From Pistricoccus aurantiacus (lineage in GTDB: Bacteria > Pseudomonadota > Gammaproteobacteria > Pseudomonadales > Halomonadaceae): a DNA stretch of 64,000 nucleotides. The stretch's first letter is position 1, and each line of letters opens with the position of its first letter. Under the pieces are notes generated by a model, which saw only the letters and a program-made list of their open reading frames with translations, ran no database searches and was not told where the DNA came from. The position numbers were made by a program, and so were the translations under genes. Of this stretch, positions 54,437 to 64,000 are shown piece by piece. The stretch spans positions 3,658,001 to 3,722,000 of the forward strand of contig NZ_CP042382.1 in assembly GCF_007954585.1 (NCBI RefSeq), read 5' to 3'.

Positions 54437-55395
54437 CGCCGTTGATCGCCTTTGGTGAAGCCATCGTCGATATGCTCTCCAGTCGCCTGGGAAACGATGA
54501 TCAAACGGAACCGGAGACGTTCACCCCTTATGCCGGCGGCGCACCGGCCAATGTCGCCGTGGCCTGCGCTCGTCTGGGTGTGCCGAGTCGTTTCCTGGGC
54601 ATGCTCGGCGCGGATCATTTCGGCGACTTTCTGGCGCGAGAGCTTGCCGCTCACGGCGTCGACACCTCCGGGGTGGCGAGAACCAGAGAAGCCCGCACGG
54701 CTCTGGCCTTCGTTTCTCGAGATGTGGACGGCGAGCGCACCTTCGATTTCTACCGCCCGCCGGCGGCGGATTTGCTCTATCGGGTCGAGCACCTGCCCGC
54801 CGGGATCTTTGCCTCGCCGGCCATCCTGCACCTGTGCAGCAACAGCCTGACCGAAGTCCCGATTACCGAGACCACGATGCGTCTGGCGGAAATGGCCGGC
54901 CGCGCCGGCTGTCTGGTCAGCGTCGATGCCAACCTGCGCCATAACCTGTGGCATGACGGGCATGCCGAAATCGCCCGGGTGACGCAACTGCTGGATCAGG
55001 CGCAGTTGATCAAACTATCGAGAGACGAACTCGAGTATCTGCGCGGCGATCACCCGGAAGACGACTGGCTGGCGGAACGCCTGGCAGCGGGGGTACGCCT
55101 GATCGTGATCACCGACGGCGCGGGCAACGTGGAGGCACGCGGCGTCGATCTGGTGCTTCGCGTGACGCCACCCAGGGTGAAAGCCGTGGACACCACCGCG
55201 GGTGGTGACGCTTTCATCGGTGCTTTGCTGGCGATGCTCGCCGAGGACGGTATCGAGGATGAATGGTATCGCGATGAGCCGCGCCTGCAGCGGGCGCTGG
55301 AGATTGCCTGTCACTGCGGTGCCCACGCGGTGACCCGCCCCGGGGCTTATGCCGCCCTGCCGACAAGAACGGATCTCGAGGCGCTAAAGGGCTAG
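54433..55395 (+). CDS. Fructokinase (PfkB family)
   Basis: A 320-residue ribokinase-family sugar kinase. The substrate block is AFGEAIVDML with YAGGAPANVAVACARLG near residue 32, and the catalytic region is VDTTAGGDAFIGALLAM near residue 252. Its sequence is that of fructokinases (FrkA/ScrK type). It is coupled to pgi and meets the polyol operon tail to tail, which makes fructose from sorbitol and mannitol, so it very probably phosphorylates that fructose. Ribokinase-family specificity cannot be fixed from sequence alone. Confidence 0.88.
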   Translation: MTPLIAFGEAIVDMLSSRLGNDDQTEPETFTPYAGGAPANVAVACARLGVPSRFLGMLGADHFGDFLARELAAHGVDTSGVARTREARTALAFVSRDVDGERTFDFYRPPAADLLYRVEHLPAGIFASPAILHLCSNSLTEVPITETTMRLAEMAGRAGCLVSVDANLRHNLWHDGHAEIARVTQLLDQAQLIKLSRDELEYLRGDHPEDDWLAERLAAGVRLIVITDGAGNVEARGVDLVLRVTPPRVKAVDTTAGGDAFIGALLAMLAEDGIEDEWYRDEPRLQRALEIACHCGAHAVTRPGAYAALPTRTDLEALKG

Positions 55396-55405
55396 GGCTT
55401 TCGCC

Positions 55406-56893
55406 TCATGCCGGAATGCCGTGATGCTCGGCCAGAGCTTGGCGGTAACGCGCGTAGACGACGTCGTAGGCCTCGACGCTGTCAGGATTCGGCTCCGCCA
55501 GGGAGTCTTCGTCGAGATGCACCAGACGCTCGCAGAGTGACTCGAGAGACGCCGAATGACGATGGCACCAGGCCGCCTGAAGGGCGGCTCCCAGCGCGGC
55601 GGCGTCGGTGACCTGCGGACAGATCACCGGGGTCGCGGTGATATCGGCGACCATCTGGCGCCACAGCGGGCTTTTCGCTCCGCCGCCGATCAGACGGATC
55701 TGACTGGCGCCTTCGGCCAGTCCTCCAAGTAGCTCCAACCCATAGCGCAGGCCGAAGGTGGCGCTCTCGATCACCGCCCGGCACAGGTTGGCCTGGGTGG
55801 TATTGCGACCGGTCAGCCCGAGGAAACTGCCCGAGGCCTGAGGCAGCGCCGGCACCCGCTCGCCGTTGAAGAACGGCAGCACGTCCACCCCTTCGGCGCC
55901 AATGGGGGTCGCGGCGACCCGTTCGCCGAAGGTCTTCAGATCGAGCCCGAACAGCTCGCGTATCCGGGTGGTGGCGGAAGTCACGTTCATGGTGCAGACC
56001 AGCGGCAGCCAGCCGCCTTGGCTGGCACAGAAGTTGGCCACCATGGCGCTGTCGGCAATCACCGGCGCGGGGGAATAGGCGCAGACCGTGCCGGAGGTGC
56101 CCAGGCTCAGGGTCACCAGGCCCGGGGCGATATTGCCGGTACCGATGGCGCCCATCATGTTGTCGCCGCCGCCGCTGGAAACCACCACGCCGTCCGTCAG
56201 TCCCAGCTCCCGGGCCAGATCGGTACGTACCGTCCCGGCGGGTTCGCGGGATTCGATCAGCTGCGGCAATACCCGCTCCGGGTCCAGCTCCGGCGCAATC
56301 TCGGCGAAGACGTCATGACGCCAGCGACGGCTTCTAGTATCAAAGTAGCCGGTGCCGGAAGCGTCGCCGGCCTCGGCGACCCGCTCGCCGGTCAGCCAGA
56401 AGTTCAGATAGTCGTGGGGCAACAGCAGGCTGTCGATGCGCCCGTAGGCCTGCGGATGGGTTTCGCGCAGCCAGGCGATCTTCGAGGCGGTATAGCCGGT
56501 CTGCAGTACCAGACCCAGCTTGTCGAGACAGCCCGCCTCGCCACCGAGACGCTGGATCAAGGCGGTGTTGTGGGCTGCCGTTTCGATATCGCACCATAGC
56601 TTGGCCGGATGCACCGGCTCGCCCCGGGCGTCGATGGCCACCATGCCGTGCTGCTGCCCGGAGATACCGATGGCGCGAACCCGCCGGGCATCGATGCCGG
56701 CATTGGCCACGGCATCAAAGAAGGCGCCGCGAAAGGCGGCAAGCCAATCCGCGGGAGACTGTTCCCGGCGACCGTTGTCGCCCTCGATCAGCGCATGGGG
56801 GCGGCTGGCCTCTCCGAGGATTTGCTCGCTTTCGACATCGACCACCACGACCTTGGTGCTCTGGGTGCCGCAGTCCACGCCGATGTACATCAT
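55406..56893 (-). CDS. xylB: Xylulokinase
   Basis: FGGY-family kinase of 495 residues phosphorylating D-xylulose. Signatures: GVDCGTQSTKVVVVD at the N-terminus, SGQQHGMVAID near residue 100, SLGTSGTVCAYS near residue 272 and RLIGGGAKSPLWRQMVADI near residue 400. It is the last gene of the polyol operon and its start overlaps the mannitol dehydrogenase stop by 4 bp. Its presence implies that D-arabinitol or xylitol is oxidised to xylulose by this operon. Confidence 0.94.
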   Translation of the reverse strand: MMYIGVDCGTQSTKVVVVDVESEQILGEASRPHALIEGDNGRREQSPADWLAAFRGAFFDAVANAGIDARRVRAIGISGQQHGMVAIDARGEPVHPAKLWCDIETAAHNTALIQRLGGEAGCLDKLGLVLQTGYTASKIAWLRETHPQAYGRIDSLLLPHDYLNFWLTGERVAEAGDASGTGYFDTRSRRWRHDVFAEIAPELDPERVLPQLIESREPAGTVRTDLARELGLTDGVVVSSGGGDNMMGAIGTGNIAPGLVTLSLGTSGTVCAYSPAPVIADSAMVANFCASQGGWLPLVCTMNVTSATTRIRELFGLDLKTFGERVAATPIGAEGVDVLPFFNGERVPALPQASGSFLGLTGRNTTQANLCRAVIESATFGLRYGLELLGGLAEGASQIRLIGGGAKSPLWRQMVADITATPVICPQVTDAAALGAALQAAWCHRHSASLESLCERLVHLDEDSLAEPNPDSVEAYDVVYARYRQALAEHHGIPA

Positions 56894-58374
56894 GAGCTCC
56901 TTCGTTCGAACAGCGCCTCCAGCGTAGCGCGTGCGCCGTCGCGATGCAGGCGCTCCAAGGCGTCGAGGTAGGCGTCGCGAAAACGTGGATTGTCACCCAG
57001 ATCACCGAACAGCTCGCGGTTATCGATAAAGGCGGTGGGCTGCCGACGATTTTGCGCCGCGATCGCCATCAGCTGATGCTTGAGGCGATCCACCACCTCG
57101 ATGGGCCCGCCCTGCTCGTCGACGCCTTCGGCATAGCGTGCCCAGCTTGCTACCACCGCGGCGGAGCGGGCTATCTCGCCGTCCTGGGCCAACTGCTCGC
57201 GGATCACCGGCACCAGCCATTTGGGAATGCGATCCGAGCTCTCGGCGCATAGCCGGGCCAGGGTGTCCTTGATCTGCGAGTTGGCGAAACGCTCGATCAG
57301 GGTGTGACGATAGGCGTCCAGGTCCACCTCCGGTACCGGGGCCAGGGTCGGGGTGGCTTCATGGGTCATGTAGCCGAGCAGGAAGTCGACGAACAGCGGG
57401 TCCCGGCACACCTCATGGGCATAGCGATAGCCGGCCAGGTAGCCGAAATAACACAGCGCCTGGTGACTGGCGTTGAGCAGCCGCAGCTTCATCAGCTCGT
57501 AGGGCTCGACATCCTCGACCACCTGCACGCCGACCGCCTCGAAGGCGGGCCGACCGTCGACGAAACGGTCTTCCAGCACCCACTGGGTGAAGGGTTCGCA
57601 GACCACCGGCCAGGCGTCCTCGAGATCGAAACGCTGGGCGACTTCCTTGATATCCGCCGGTGTCGTCATCGGAGTGATCCGGTCGACCATGGAATTGGGA
57701 AACGGCACCTCCGTCTCGACCCAGGCTCCCAGTTCGCTGTCACGGCGTCGAGCGAAAGCGGTGAACATCTTGCGAGCGACATGGCCATTGCCCTGGATGT
57801 TGTCGCAGGACATCACGGTGAAGGGCACGATGCCCCGCTCGCGGCGTCGTGCCAGAGCCTCGACGACCAGACCGAAGCTCGTCTTCGGCGCGTGGAGATG
57901 GGCCAGGTCGTGCTGCACGTCGGGATTGCCGAGGTCGAACTCGCCGCTCACCGGATGGAAGTTGTAGCCGCCCTCGGTGACCGTCAACGAGACGATGCGG
58001 ATGGCCGGATCGGCCATGGCCTCGATGACCGCTTCCGTGTCGTCCGGAGCAAAAAGATAATCGATCAGGCAGCCAATGATCCGGGCGTCGTAATGACCGT
58101 CGGGATGCTTCACCACCAGGGTATAGAGATGATCCTGAGCGGCGAGTATTTCCTGCATGCGCCGATCGCCGGGCATTACCCCGACACCAACGATGCCCCA
58201 GTCCAGCGCTTGGCCGTGGTTCATCAGTTCATCCAGATACAGGGCCTGATGGGCGCGGTGAAAGCCCCCGACCCCGATATGAACGATGCCCGGAGTGACT
58301 TGACGGCGATCGTAGGCCGGGACGCTCACGCTGGCGTCCAGCCTAGACAGATTGGCATCGTTGAGAGACGTCAT
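56890..58374 (-). CDS. Mannitol 2-dehydrogenase / D-arabinitol 4-dehydrogenase
   Basis: Long-chain polyol dehydrogenase of 494 residues. The NAD region is GIVHIGVGGFHRAHQALYLDEL near residue 29, and the catalytic Lys/Asn region is PYELMKLRLLNASHQALCYFG near residue 300. Members oxidise mannitol to fructose or arabinitol to xylulose; the adjacent xylulokinase and the fructokinase across the strand allow both. The ATG at 58374 is chosen; the frame is open for another 230 codons, but that part is a shadow of the kinase gene. Confidence 0.93.
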   Translation of the reverse strand: MTSLNDANLSRLDASVSVPAYDRRQVTPGIVHIGVGGFHRAHQALYLDELMNHGQALDWGIVGVGVMPGDRRMQEILAAQDHLYTLVVKHPDGHYDARIIGCLIDYLFAPDDTEAVIEAMADPAIRIVSLTVTEGGYNFHPVSGEFDLGNPDVQHDLAHLHAPKTSFGLVVEALARRRERGIVPFTVMSCDNIQGNGHVARKMFTAFARRRDSELGAWVETEVPFPNSMVDRITPMTTPADIKEVAQRFDLEDAWPVVCEPFTQWVLEDRFVDGRPAFEAVGVQVVEDVEPYELMKLRLLNASHQALCYFGYLAGYRYAHEVCRDPLFVDFLLGYMTHEATPTLAPVPEVDLDAYRHTLIERFANSQIKDTLARLCAESSDRIPKWLVPVIREQLAQDGEIARSAAVVASWARYAEGVDEQGGPIEVVDRLKHQLMAIAAQNRRQPTAFIDNRELFGDLGDNPRFRDAYLDALERLHRDGARATLEALFERRSS

Positions 58375-58433
58375 GGGGAAACTCCTGGCAAAAGCGGTGA
58401 ATGGTGATCGATCGAAGGAGATTTCAGAGATCC

Positions 58434-59057
58434 TTAGTGCCAGAGGGTGTCCGGCAGCCTGGACATCGTCTTGACCAGGCGCGCGTTGAGCATGTCCTTG
58501 TGACGAGCTCGTTCGATGGCGCCCGAATAATCCTGACCCATGCCGAGCCAGCGCTGGATGAGTCGTGCCTCGAGCACCTCGTCGGATACCTCGAGCAAAA
58601 GCGTCATGTCGAACAGTCCGTGCAATGCCGTCCAGGGCGCCTGATTCAGCAGCAGGTAGTTGCCCTCGACGATGACGATGCGATGCTCGAGGGTGATCAA
58701 TCGGCCCCCGGCCCGGGCCAGATCGAGAGGACGGTCGAATACCGGCACGGCGACGGCCTTGTCCGCACGCCGGATACGCACCAGATCCTGATGCAAGCCA
58801 TCCACGTCGAAGGTCTCCGGCGCCCCCTTGATGGGCACCAATCCATGGGGCTCGAGCACGGCGTTGTCGAAATGATAGCCGTCCATCGGAACCACCGCGG
58901 CGATGCCCGCCTGACGCTCGTTGAGTTCGCGGCTCAGCCATTCCGAGAGAAAGGACTTGCCGGCGGCAGGCGGCCCGGCCAGCGCCACGATGAAGCGCTG
59001 GAGATCCTGTGCCGCCTCGAGCAGACGGCTCGCCATGTCGTGAATAGTCGGCGTCAT
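58434..59057 (-). CDS. P-loop kinase of the nucleoside/pantothenate kinase type
   Basis: A 207-residue ATP-binding protein. Walker A is AGPPAAGKSFLSEWL near residue 27, a PMDGYHFDNAVL substrate block follows near residue 57 and EGNYLLL near residue 130. It resembles FrcK, found in rhizobial fructose transport operons, and uridine/pantothenate kinases. In polyol operons of this layout its substrate is not known; a sugar or polyol is likely. It sits 3 bp after the sorbitol dehydrogenase stop. Confidence 0.85.
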   Translation of the reverse strand: MTPTIHDMASRLLEAAQDLQRFIVALAGPPAAGKSFLSEWLSRELNERQAGIAAVVPMDGYHFDNAVLEPHGLVPIKGAPETFDVDGLHQDLVRIRRADKAVAVPVFDRPLDLARAGGRLITLEHRIVIVEGNYLLLNQAPWTALHGLFDMTLLLEVSDEVLEARLIQRWLGMGQDYSGAIERARHKDMLNARLVKTMSRLPDTLWH

Positions 59058-59060
59058 TTC

Positions 59061-59852
59061 TCAACTCATCCAGTTGCCGCCATCGACGTTCAGGGTCTGG
59101 GCGACGACGTAATCGCTGTCATTGGAAGCCAAGAAAACCGCTGCTCCAACGTGATCCTCGGGGCGCCCCATGCGACCAAACGGCACCGCCTCGCCCACCA
59201 GACGCTTCTTCTCGCCCAGCGGTCGATTCTCGTAGCGGGCGAACAGCGCATCGACCTCCTCCCACATCGGCGTATCGACCACCCCCGGGGCGATGCCGTT
59301 GACGTTGATGCGGTGCTTGATCAGATCCAGGCCGCAAGACTGAGTGAGGCTGATCACCGCGGCCTTGCTGGCGCAGTACATGCTCACCAACGGCTCGCCG
59401 CGCCGTCCCGCCTGGGACGCCATGTTGATGATCTTGCCCCCCTGGCCGCGCGCGACCATCGCTTGTGCGACGGCCTGCAGGGTGAAGAAGGTGCCCTTGA
59501 CGTTGACGTTGAACTGCTTGTCATAGCTCTTTTCGGACACCTCCAGCACCGGCGCCATATCGAACACGGCGGCATTGTTGACCAGGATATCGATGCCGCC
59601 GAATCGTTGAACGACAGCTTCCACCATGTGCTCGATGGAAACGCGATCACAGACATCGAGACGTATCCCCATCACTCGTTCATCGCCACCACTTTTCTTG
59701 CCTCGGAGCTGGCTGAGCGCATCCTCGATGGCGGTTTCATCAATATCGGCGATCACCACTCGGGCGCCTTCGCTGAGGTAGCGCTGGGCAATGGCCAGGC
59801 CGATACCGCGCGCCCCGCCGGTGACTATCGCGACCTTCTCGCTGAGTTTCAT
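59061..59852 (-). CDS. smoS: Sorbitol (L-iditol 2-) dehydrogenase, SDR family
   Basis: Short-chain dehydrogenase of 263 residues. The cofactor motif is TGGARGIGLAIA at residue 11, with NNAAVFDMAPV near residue 92, and the catalytic Tyr-x-x-x-Lys is SMYCASKAAVISLTQ near residue 159. It is closest to SmoS-type sorbitol dehydrogenases, giving fructose from D-sorbitol. The ATG follows AGGAAGAG. It lies between the HAD phosphatase and the kinase in the operon. Confidence 0.9.
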   Translation of the reverse strand: MKLSEKVAIVTGGARGIGLAIAQRYLSEGARVVIADIDETAIEDALSQLRGKKSGGDERVMGIRLDVCDRVSIEHMVEAVVQRFGGIDILVNNAAVFDMAPVLEVSEKSYDKQFNVNVKGTFFTLQAVAQAMVARGQGGKIINMASQAGRRGEPLVSMYCASKAAVISLTQSCGLDLIKHRINVNGIAPGVVDTPMWEEVDALFARYENRPLGEKKRLVGEAVPFGRMGRPEDHVGAAVFLASNDSDYVVAQTLNVDGGNWMS

Positions 59853-59888
59853 GATCTCTTCCTGTCTCTTGCCGGCTTCTTCGACGTT

Positions 59889-60575
59889 TCAATTCTGCGC
59901 GACGGGCCTGCGCCCTTCATGCCAGCGCTGTACCAGCGACTCCAGGTCCTGCATGTCTGCCATGATCCCCCAGGCGCCGGCCTGCTGGAGACGCCGGTCG
60001 TACCCCGGTTCAATATGGCTGGCACCGGTAAAGCCGATCACCGTCATGCCGGCCGCCTGGGCCGCGGTGACGCCGGAAACGCTGTCCTCGACCACCAGAC
60101 ACTCCGTCGGAGCACAGCCCATGCTGCGGGCCGCCAGCCGATAGACGTCCGGCTCGGGCTTGGGACGTTCGACCTGTTCGGCGGTAAATAGCGGTACCTG
60201 GCTGAGCTCGGCATCGAGCCCGGTCGCCTTCAAGGAAACCGCCACGCGCCGACGGCCACTGTTGGAGACGATAGCCAGGGGTATCTCGAGTTTTCGAATG
60301 GCCTCCGCGACGCCTTGGATGGCCTCCAGATCGGTGGCCAATCGAGCGTCGATAGCGCGTTCGATGCGCGCCAGGGCGTTGGTAGGCAGGGCATGGGTGC
60401 TGCGCCGCGCCAGCTTGTCGAGGATCGCGCCGGTCGTCATGCCGAGAGCCTGGCGCAGTTCATCCTCGGCATGCAGGTCGGGTAGCCAGTCGGCCAGACA
60501 TTCTTGCAGCACTTTCTCGGCAATGATTTCACTATCGACCAGCACGCCATCGCAATCGAAGATCAGAATTTCCAT
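59889..60575 (-). CDS. HAD-family sugar-phosphate phosphatase
   Basis: A 228-residue HAD subfamily IA phosphatase (beta-phosphoglucomutase-like). Motif I is DCDGVLVDSE, motif II SNSGRRRV near residue 107, motif III the Lys in RPKPEPDVYRL near residue 150, and motif IV VVEDSVSGVTAAQAAG near residue 171. It is embedded between the transporter and dehydrogenase genes of the polyol operon, where it could clear sugar phosphates or polyol phosphates. It is expressed on the same transcript. Confidence 0.88.
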   Translation of the reverse strand: MEILIFDCDGVLVDSEIIAEKVLQECLADWLPDLHAEDELRQALGMTTGAILDKLARRSTHALPTNALARIERAIDARLATDLEAIQGVAEAIRKLEIPLAIVSNSGRRRVAVSLKATGLDAELSQVPLFTAEQVERPKPEPDVYRLAARSMGCAPTECLVVEDSVSGVTAAQAAGMTVIGFTGASHIEPGYDRRLQQAGAWGIMADMQDLESLVQRWHEGRRPVAQN

Positions 60576-60595
60576 ACCGCTCCCCGGTAAAGTGG

Positions 60596-61744
<1,149 letters not shown>

Positions 61745-61769
61745 GTTCAACTCCTCGTTCTACTGAACG

Positions 61770-62663
61770 TTATTTGACGGCGCCGAAGGTCAGGCCGCGC
61801 ACCATCTGCTTTTGAGTGAGCCAGCCGAATATCAGGATGGGTGCGATGGCCATGGTCGAGGCGGCGGAGAGCTTGGCCCAGAACAAGCCCTCGGGGCTCG
61901 AGAACGAGGCGATGTAAGCGGTCAGCGGCGCCGCCTGGGACGAAGTGAGATTGAGACTCCAGAAGGCCTCGTTCCAGGACAGGATGACCGCCAGCAATCC
62001 GGTGGAGGCGATGCCCGGCAGGGTCAGCGGCAGCAGCAGATACCAGACTTCCTGGAGGGTGCTGGCGCCGTCCATGCGTCCCGCCTCGAGAATCTCCTTG
62101 GGCAGATCCTTGAAGAAGGTGTAGAGCATCCACACCACGATCGGCAGATTCATCAACGTGTAGATGATGATCAGACCGGTGCGGGTGTCGAGCAGTCCTG
62201 TGTCGCGGAACAGCAGATAGATCGGTACCAGCACCCCCACCGGCGGCAGCATTTTGGTGGAGAGCATCCACAGCAGCGTGCCCTTGGTCCGTTTGGTCGG
62301 CAGGAACGCCATGGAATAGGCGGACGGAATGGCCAGCAGTAACGCCACCAGGGTCGAGCCGAACGCCACCACCACGCTGTTCATGGCGAACTTGAAATAG
62401 TCGGCGCGCAGCTGCACCTCGACATAGTTTTCCAGCGTTGGCGTAAAGATAAGGCTAGGGTCGGCAATGGCCTCGGCTTCGGTCTTGAAGCTGGTCACGA
62501 TCATCCAGAAGATCGGAAAGAAGATCAGGATGGCAACCCCCCAGCCGAGCAGGGCCAACCATAGCCTGCGGCTGGCAAGCTCGCCTATTGACGTTCCCTG
62601 GGGAATCGCCTGGGTCTTGGTTTTATGAGCCAGAGGCGCCTGGCTGGTCTTTGCAATCGTCAT
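61770..62663 (-). CDS. smoG: Polyol ABC transporter permease 2 (SmoG/MalG type)
   Basis: A 297-residue inner-membrane permease with six hydrophobic segments. The EAA loop that contacts the ATPase reads EAGRMDGASTLQEVWYLLLP near residue 190. The ATG at 62663 gives a normal cytoplasmic N-terminal part. It lies 14 bp after the other permease gene. Confidence 0.92.
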   Translation of the reverse strand: MTIAKTSQAPLAHKTKTQAIPQGTSIGELASRRLWLALLGWGVAILIFFPIFWMIVTSFKTEAEAIADPSLIFTPTLENYVEVQLRADYFKFAMNSVVVAFGSTLVALLLAIPSAYSMAFLPTKRTKGTLLWMLSTKMLPPVGVLVPIYLLFRDTGLLDTRTGLIIIYTLMNLPIVVWMLYTFFKDLPKEILEAGRMDGASTLQEVWYLLLPLTLPGIASTGLLAVILSWNEAFWSLNLTSSQAAPLTAYIASFSSPEGLFWAKLSAASTMAIAPILIFGWLTQKQMVRGLTFGAVK

Positions 62664-62677
62664 GATTCGCTCCCCGG

Positions 62678-63568
62678 CTAGTTTTCCAGATTCTTGGCCA
62701 CCATGCGGACCAGGAAGATGGCAACGATATTGGCGAGAATGATCGCGACCACCCCGCCGGCGGAAGCCATGCCCACATCGAAGTCGAGCAGGGCGCTGAT
62801 ATAGATGAAGTAGGCCAGATTGGTCGTGGCCAGGCCGGGGCCACCGGAGGTCGTCACGAAGATCTCGGCGAACACGGTCAGCAGGAAGATCATCTCGATC
62901 ATGATTACCACGCTGATCGCGCGCTTGAGGTGCGGCAGGGTGATGTAGAAGAACACCGCCAGCGGCCCGGCGCCGTCCATGCGTGCCGCCTCGACCTGAT
63001 CGTCATCCAGGGACTGCAGGGCGGTCAGCAGGATCAGCAGCGCGAAGGGCAGCCACTGCCAGGCGACGATGATGATGATCGAGGTCAGCGGCAGCGACGA
63101 GAACCAGTCCACCGCCGGCAGGCCGAACAGTTCGGCGACCCAGGCAAGCACCCCGTTGGCCGGATGCATCATCATGTTCTTCCACACCAGCGCACTGACG
63201 GTGGGCATGACAAAGAACGGCGAGATGGCCAGCACCCGGGCAACACCGCGCCCGAAGAATTCCTGCTGGAAAAGTATCGCCAGCAGCGTGCCGCCGATGA
63301 CGGTAATCGCGAGCACCGACCCCACCAGCACCAGGGTGGTGCCCATGGCCGACCACAGGGCCGGATCGGTGAAGAGATATTCGTAGTTCTCCAGCCCGGC
63401 GAAACCGGTCATGTCGGGCATCAAGAGGTTGAAGCGCTGGAAGGAGAACCACAGGGTCATGGCCAGCGGTACGGCCATCCACAGAAACAGCAGGGTAACG
63501 GCAGGCGCCTGCAGGGAAAGAGAACGTGTTCCCCCGACGGTGCGCCCGGAAGCTCGTGCTTTGCTCAT
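62678..63568 (-). CDS. smoF: Polyol ABC transporter permease 1 (SmoF/MalF type)
   Basis: A 296-residue permease, also with six membrane segments, and an EAA loop EAARMDGAGPLAVFFYITLP near residue 196. The ATG at 63568 is preferred; upstream in-frame codons extend into the gap after the receptor gene. With SmoG it forms the membrane channel for sorbitol, mannitol or related polyols. Confidence 0.92.
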   Translation of the reverse strand: MSKARASGRTVGGTRSLSLQAPAVTLLFLWMAVPLAMTLWFSFQRFNLLMPDMTGFAGLENYEYLFTDPALWSAMGTTLVLVGSVLAITVIGGTLLAILFQQEFFGRGVARVLAISPFFVMPTVSALVWKNMMMHPANGVLAWVAELFGLPAVDWFSSLPLTSIIIIVAWQWLPFALLILLTALQSLDDDQVEAARMDGAGPLAVFFYITLPHLKRAISVVIMIEMIFLLTVFAEIFVTTSGGPGLATTNLAYFIYISALLDFDVGMASAGGVVAIILANIVAIFLVRMVAKNLEN

Positions 63569-63689
63569 GGCGTCCACGCAGTAGGTTGGAGTATCGTCCG
63601 ACCGGGGCAGGCCCCGGCTCGTCTGGGATATCGGCCTGGCGTGGATCTGGCTCACCGGGCCGACAAGGCTATGGGACTACTTGGGCCTG

Positions 63690-64000
63690 TTACTTGGGAT
63701 ATCCCGCACGCTTCATGGTGCGCTCGGTGGCACGCTGAGCGGAGCTCAGCGCCTGCTCCACCGACATGTCACCGGTCAACGCCGCGGCGATCGTCTGGCC
63801 CACCTGAGTGCCGATCGACTGGAACTCGGGAATGCCCACGAACTGGATGCCCACGTAGGGACTGGGCTCCAGGGTCGAATCCGTAGGGTCGGCGCCGCTA
63901 ATGGCATCGAGCACGAAATCGGAGAACGGTGCGGCTTCCTGGTAGTTCTCGTTCTCGTAGGTGGATTCGCGGGTGCCCGGGGGTACGCTGGTCCAGCCCT
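63690..64000 (-). CDS. Polyol ABC transporter substrate-binding protein, C-terminal end only
   Basis: The last 102 residues of a periplasmic sugar-binding protein; the 5' end is beyond the window. The visible part contains GIPEFQSIGTQVGQTIAAALTGDMSVEQALSSAQ and ends RTMKRAGYPK, the standard C-terminus of SmoE/MtlE-type receptors. It should be the first gene of the polyol operon. Confidence 0.88.
   Translation of the reverse strand, partial: GWTSVPPGTRESTYENENYQEAAPFSDFVLDAISGADPTDSTLEPSPYVGIQFVGIPEFQSIGTQVGQTIAAALTGDMSVEQALSSAQRATERTMKRAGYPK

Noticed and set aside
58375-59064. 230-codon extension of the mannitol dehydrogenase frame
   Set aside because: Shadow of the kinase gene on the same strand in another frame; the dehydrogenase begins at 58374.

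Overview
The window is a GC-rich gammaproteobacterial chromosome segment, most likely from Halomonas or a close relative (Halomonadaceae). The evidence is gene content rather than a marker gene: ectoine-degradation genes (doeA, doeB), a BCCT osmolyte carrier, an MscS channel, a TAXI-type TRAP transporter with a UspA partner, an Entner-Doudoroff block and a polyol ABC transporter. No rRNA, tRNA or CRISPR array was seen.

Layout. 1-2.0 kb: doeB (cut by the window edge) and doeA on the minus strand. 2.2-6.8 kb: ghrA, then nicotinamidase and a nicotinate phosphoribosyltransferase coupled by an ATGA overlap, then a Tat-exported glucan protein (opgD). 6.8-14 kb: a beta-propeller protein, a DUF3108 protein, a lysine exporter, DUF6506, a SulP carrier, YjbQ, CreA and a cysteine hydrolase. 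14-20 kb: an alcohol/aldehyde oxidation unit (AdhP, ALDH) with a LuxR-type regulator, a hybrid histidine kinase and a FIST sensor. 20-25 kb: a second nicotinate phosphoribosyltransferase, a MOSC protein, an IS200/IS605 element and a DUF2189 membrane protein. 25-29 kb: the TAXI-TRAP operon with UspA. 29.5-38 kb: BCCT carrier, MscS, and a LysR regulator divergent from a four-gene operon (ALDH, M19 peptidase-like, an unknown 581-residue protein, a DUF3726-like protein).

38.1-47.8 kb is an accessory island. Its core is an integron: intI on the plus strand with a LexA-like box at its promoter, an attI with two direct repeats, and two gene cassettes running away from intI on the minus strand. Cassette 1 encodes an unknown protein of 273 residues that is split by an IS1380 element (4-bp duplication; the reading frame is restored exactly when the element is removed). 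Its attC site is split by an IS1182-like element inserted in the core site (3-bp duplication). Cassette 2 carries a Phd/YefM-RelE/ParE pair and ends in its own attC. Beyond intI lie remnants of two BrnT toxins with surviving antitoxins, and a NadS-type antitoxin whose toxin gene is split at codon 5 by a second IS200/IS605 element. That insertion can also be reversed on paper with no base lost.

48-64 kb returns to core metabolism: a macrodomain protein and an HDAC-like deacetylase, then edd-glk-pgi-fructokinase on the plus strand converging on a minus-strand polyol operon (ABC transporter, HAD phosphatase, sorbitol dehydrogenase, P-loop kinase, mannitol/arabinitol dehydrogenase, xylulokinase). 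Sorbitol and mannitol would be oxidised to fructose, phosphorylated by the fructokinase, isomerised by Pgi and sent into the Entner-Doudoroff route. Arabinitol would enter through xylulose and xylulokinase.

The two most interesting items are the doubly interrupted integron with its exactly reconstructable cassettes, and the LysR-controlled operon with a 581-residue protein of no recognised family.
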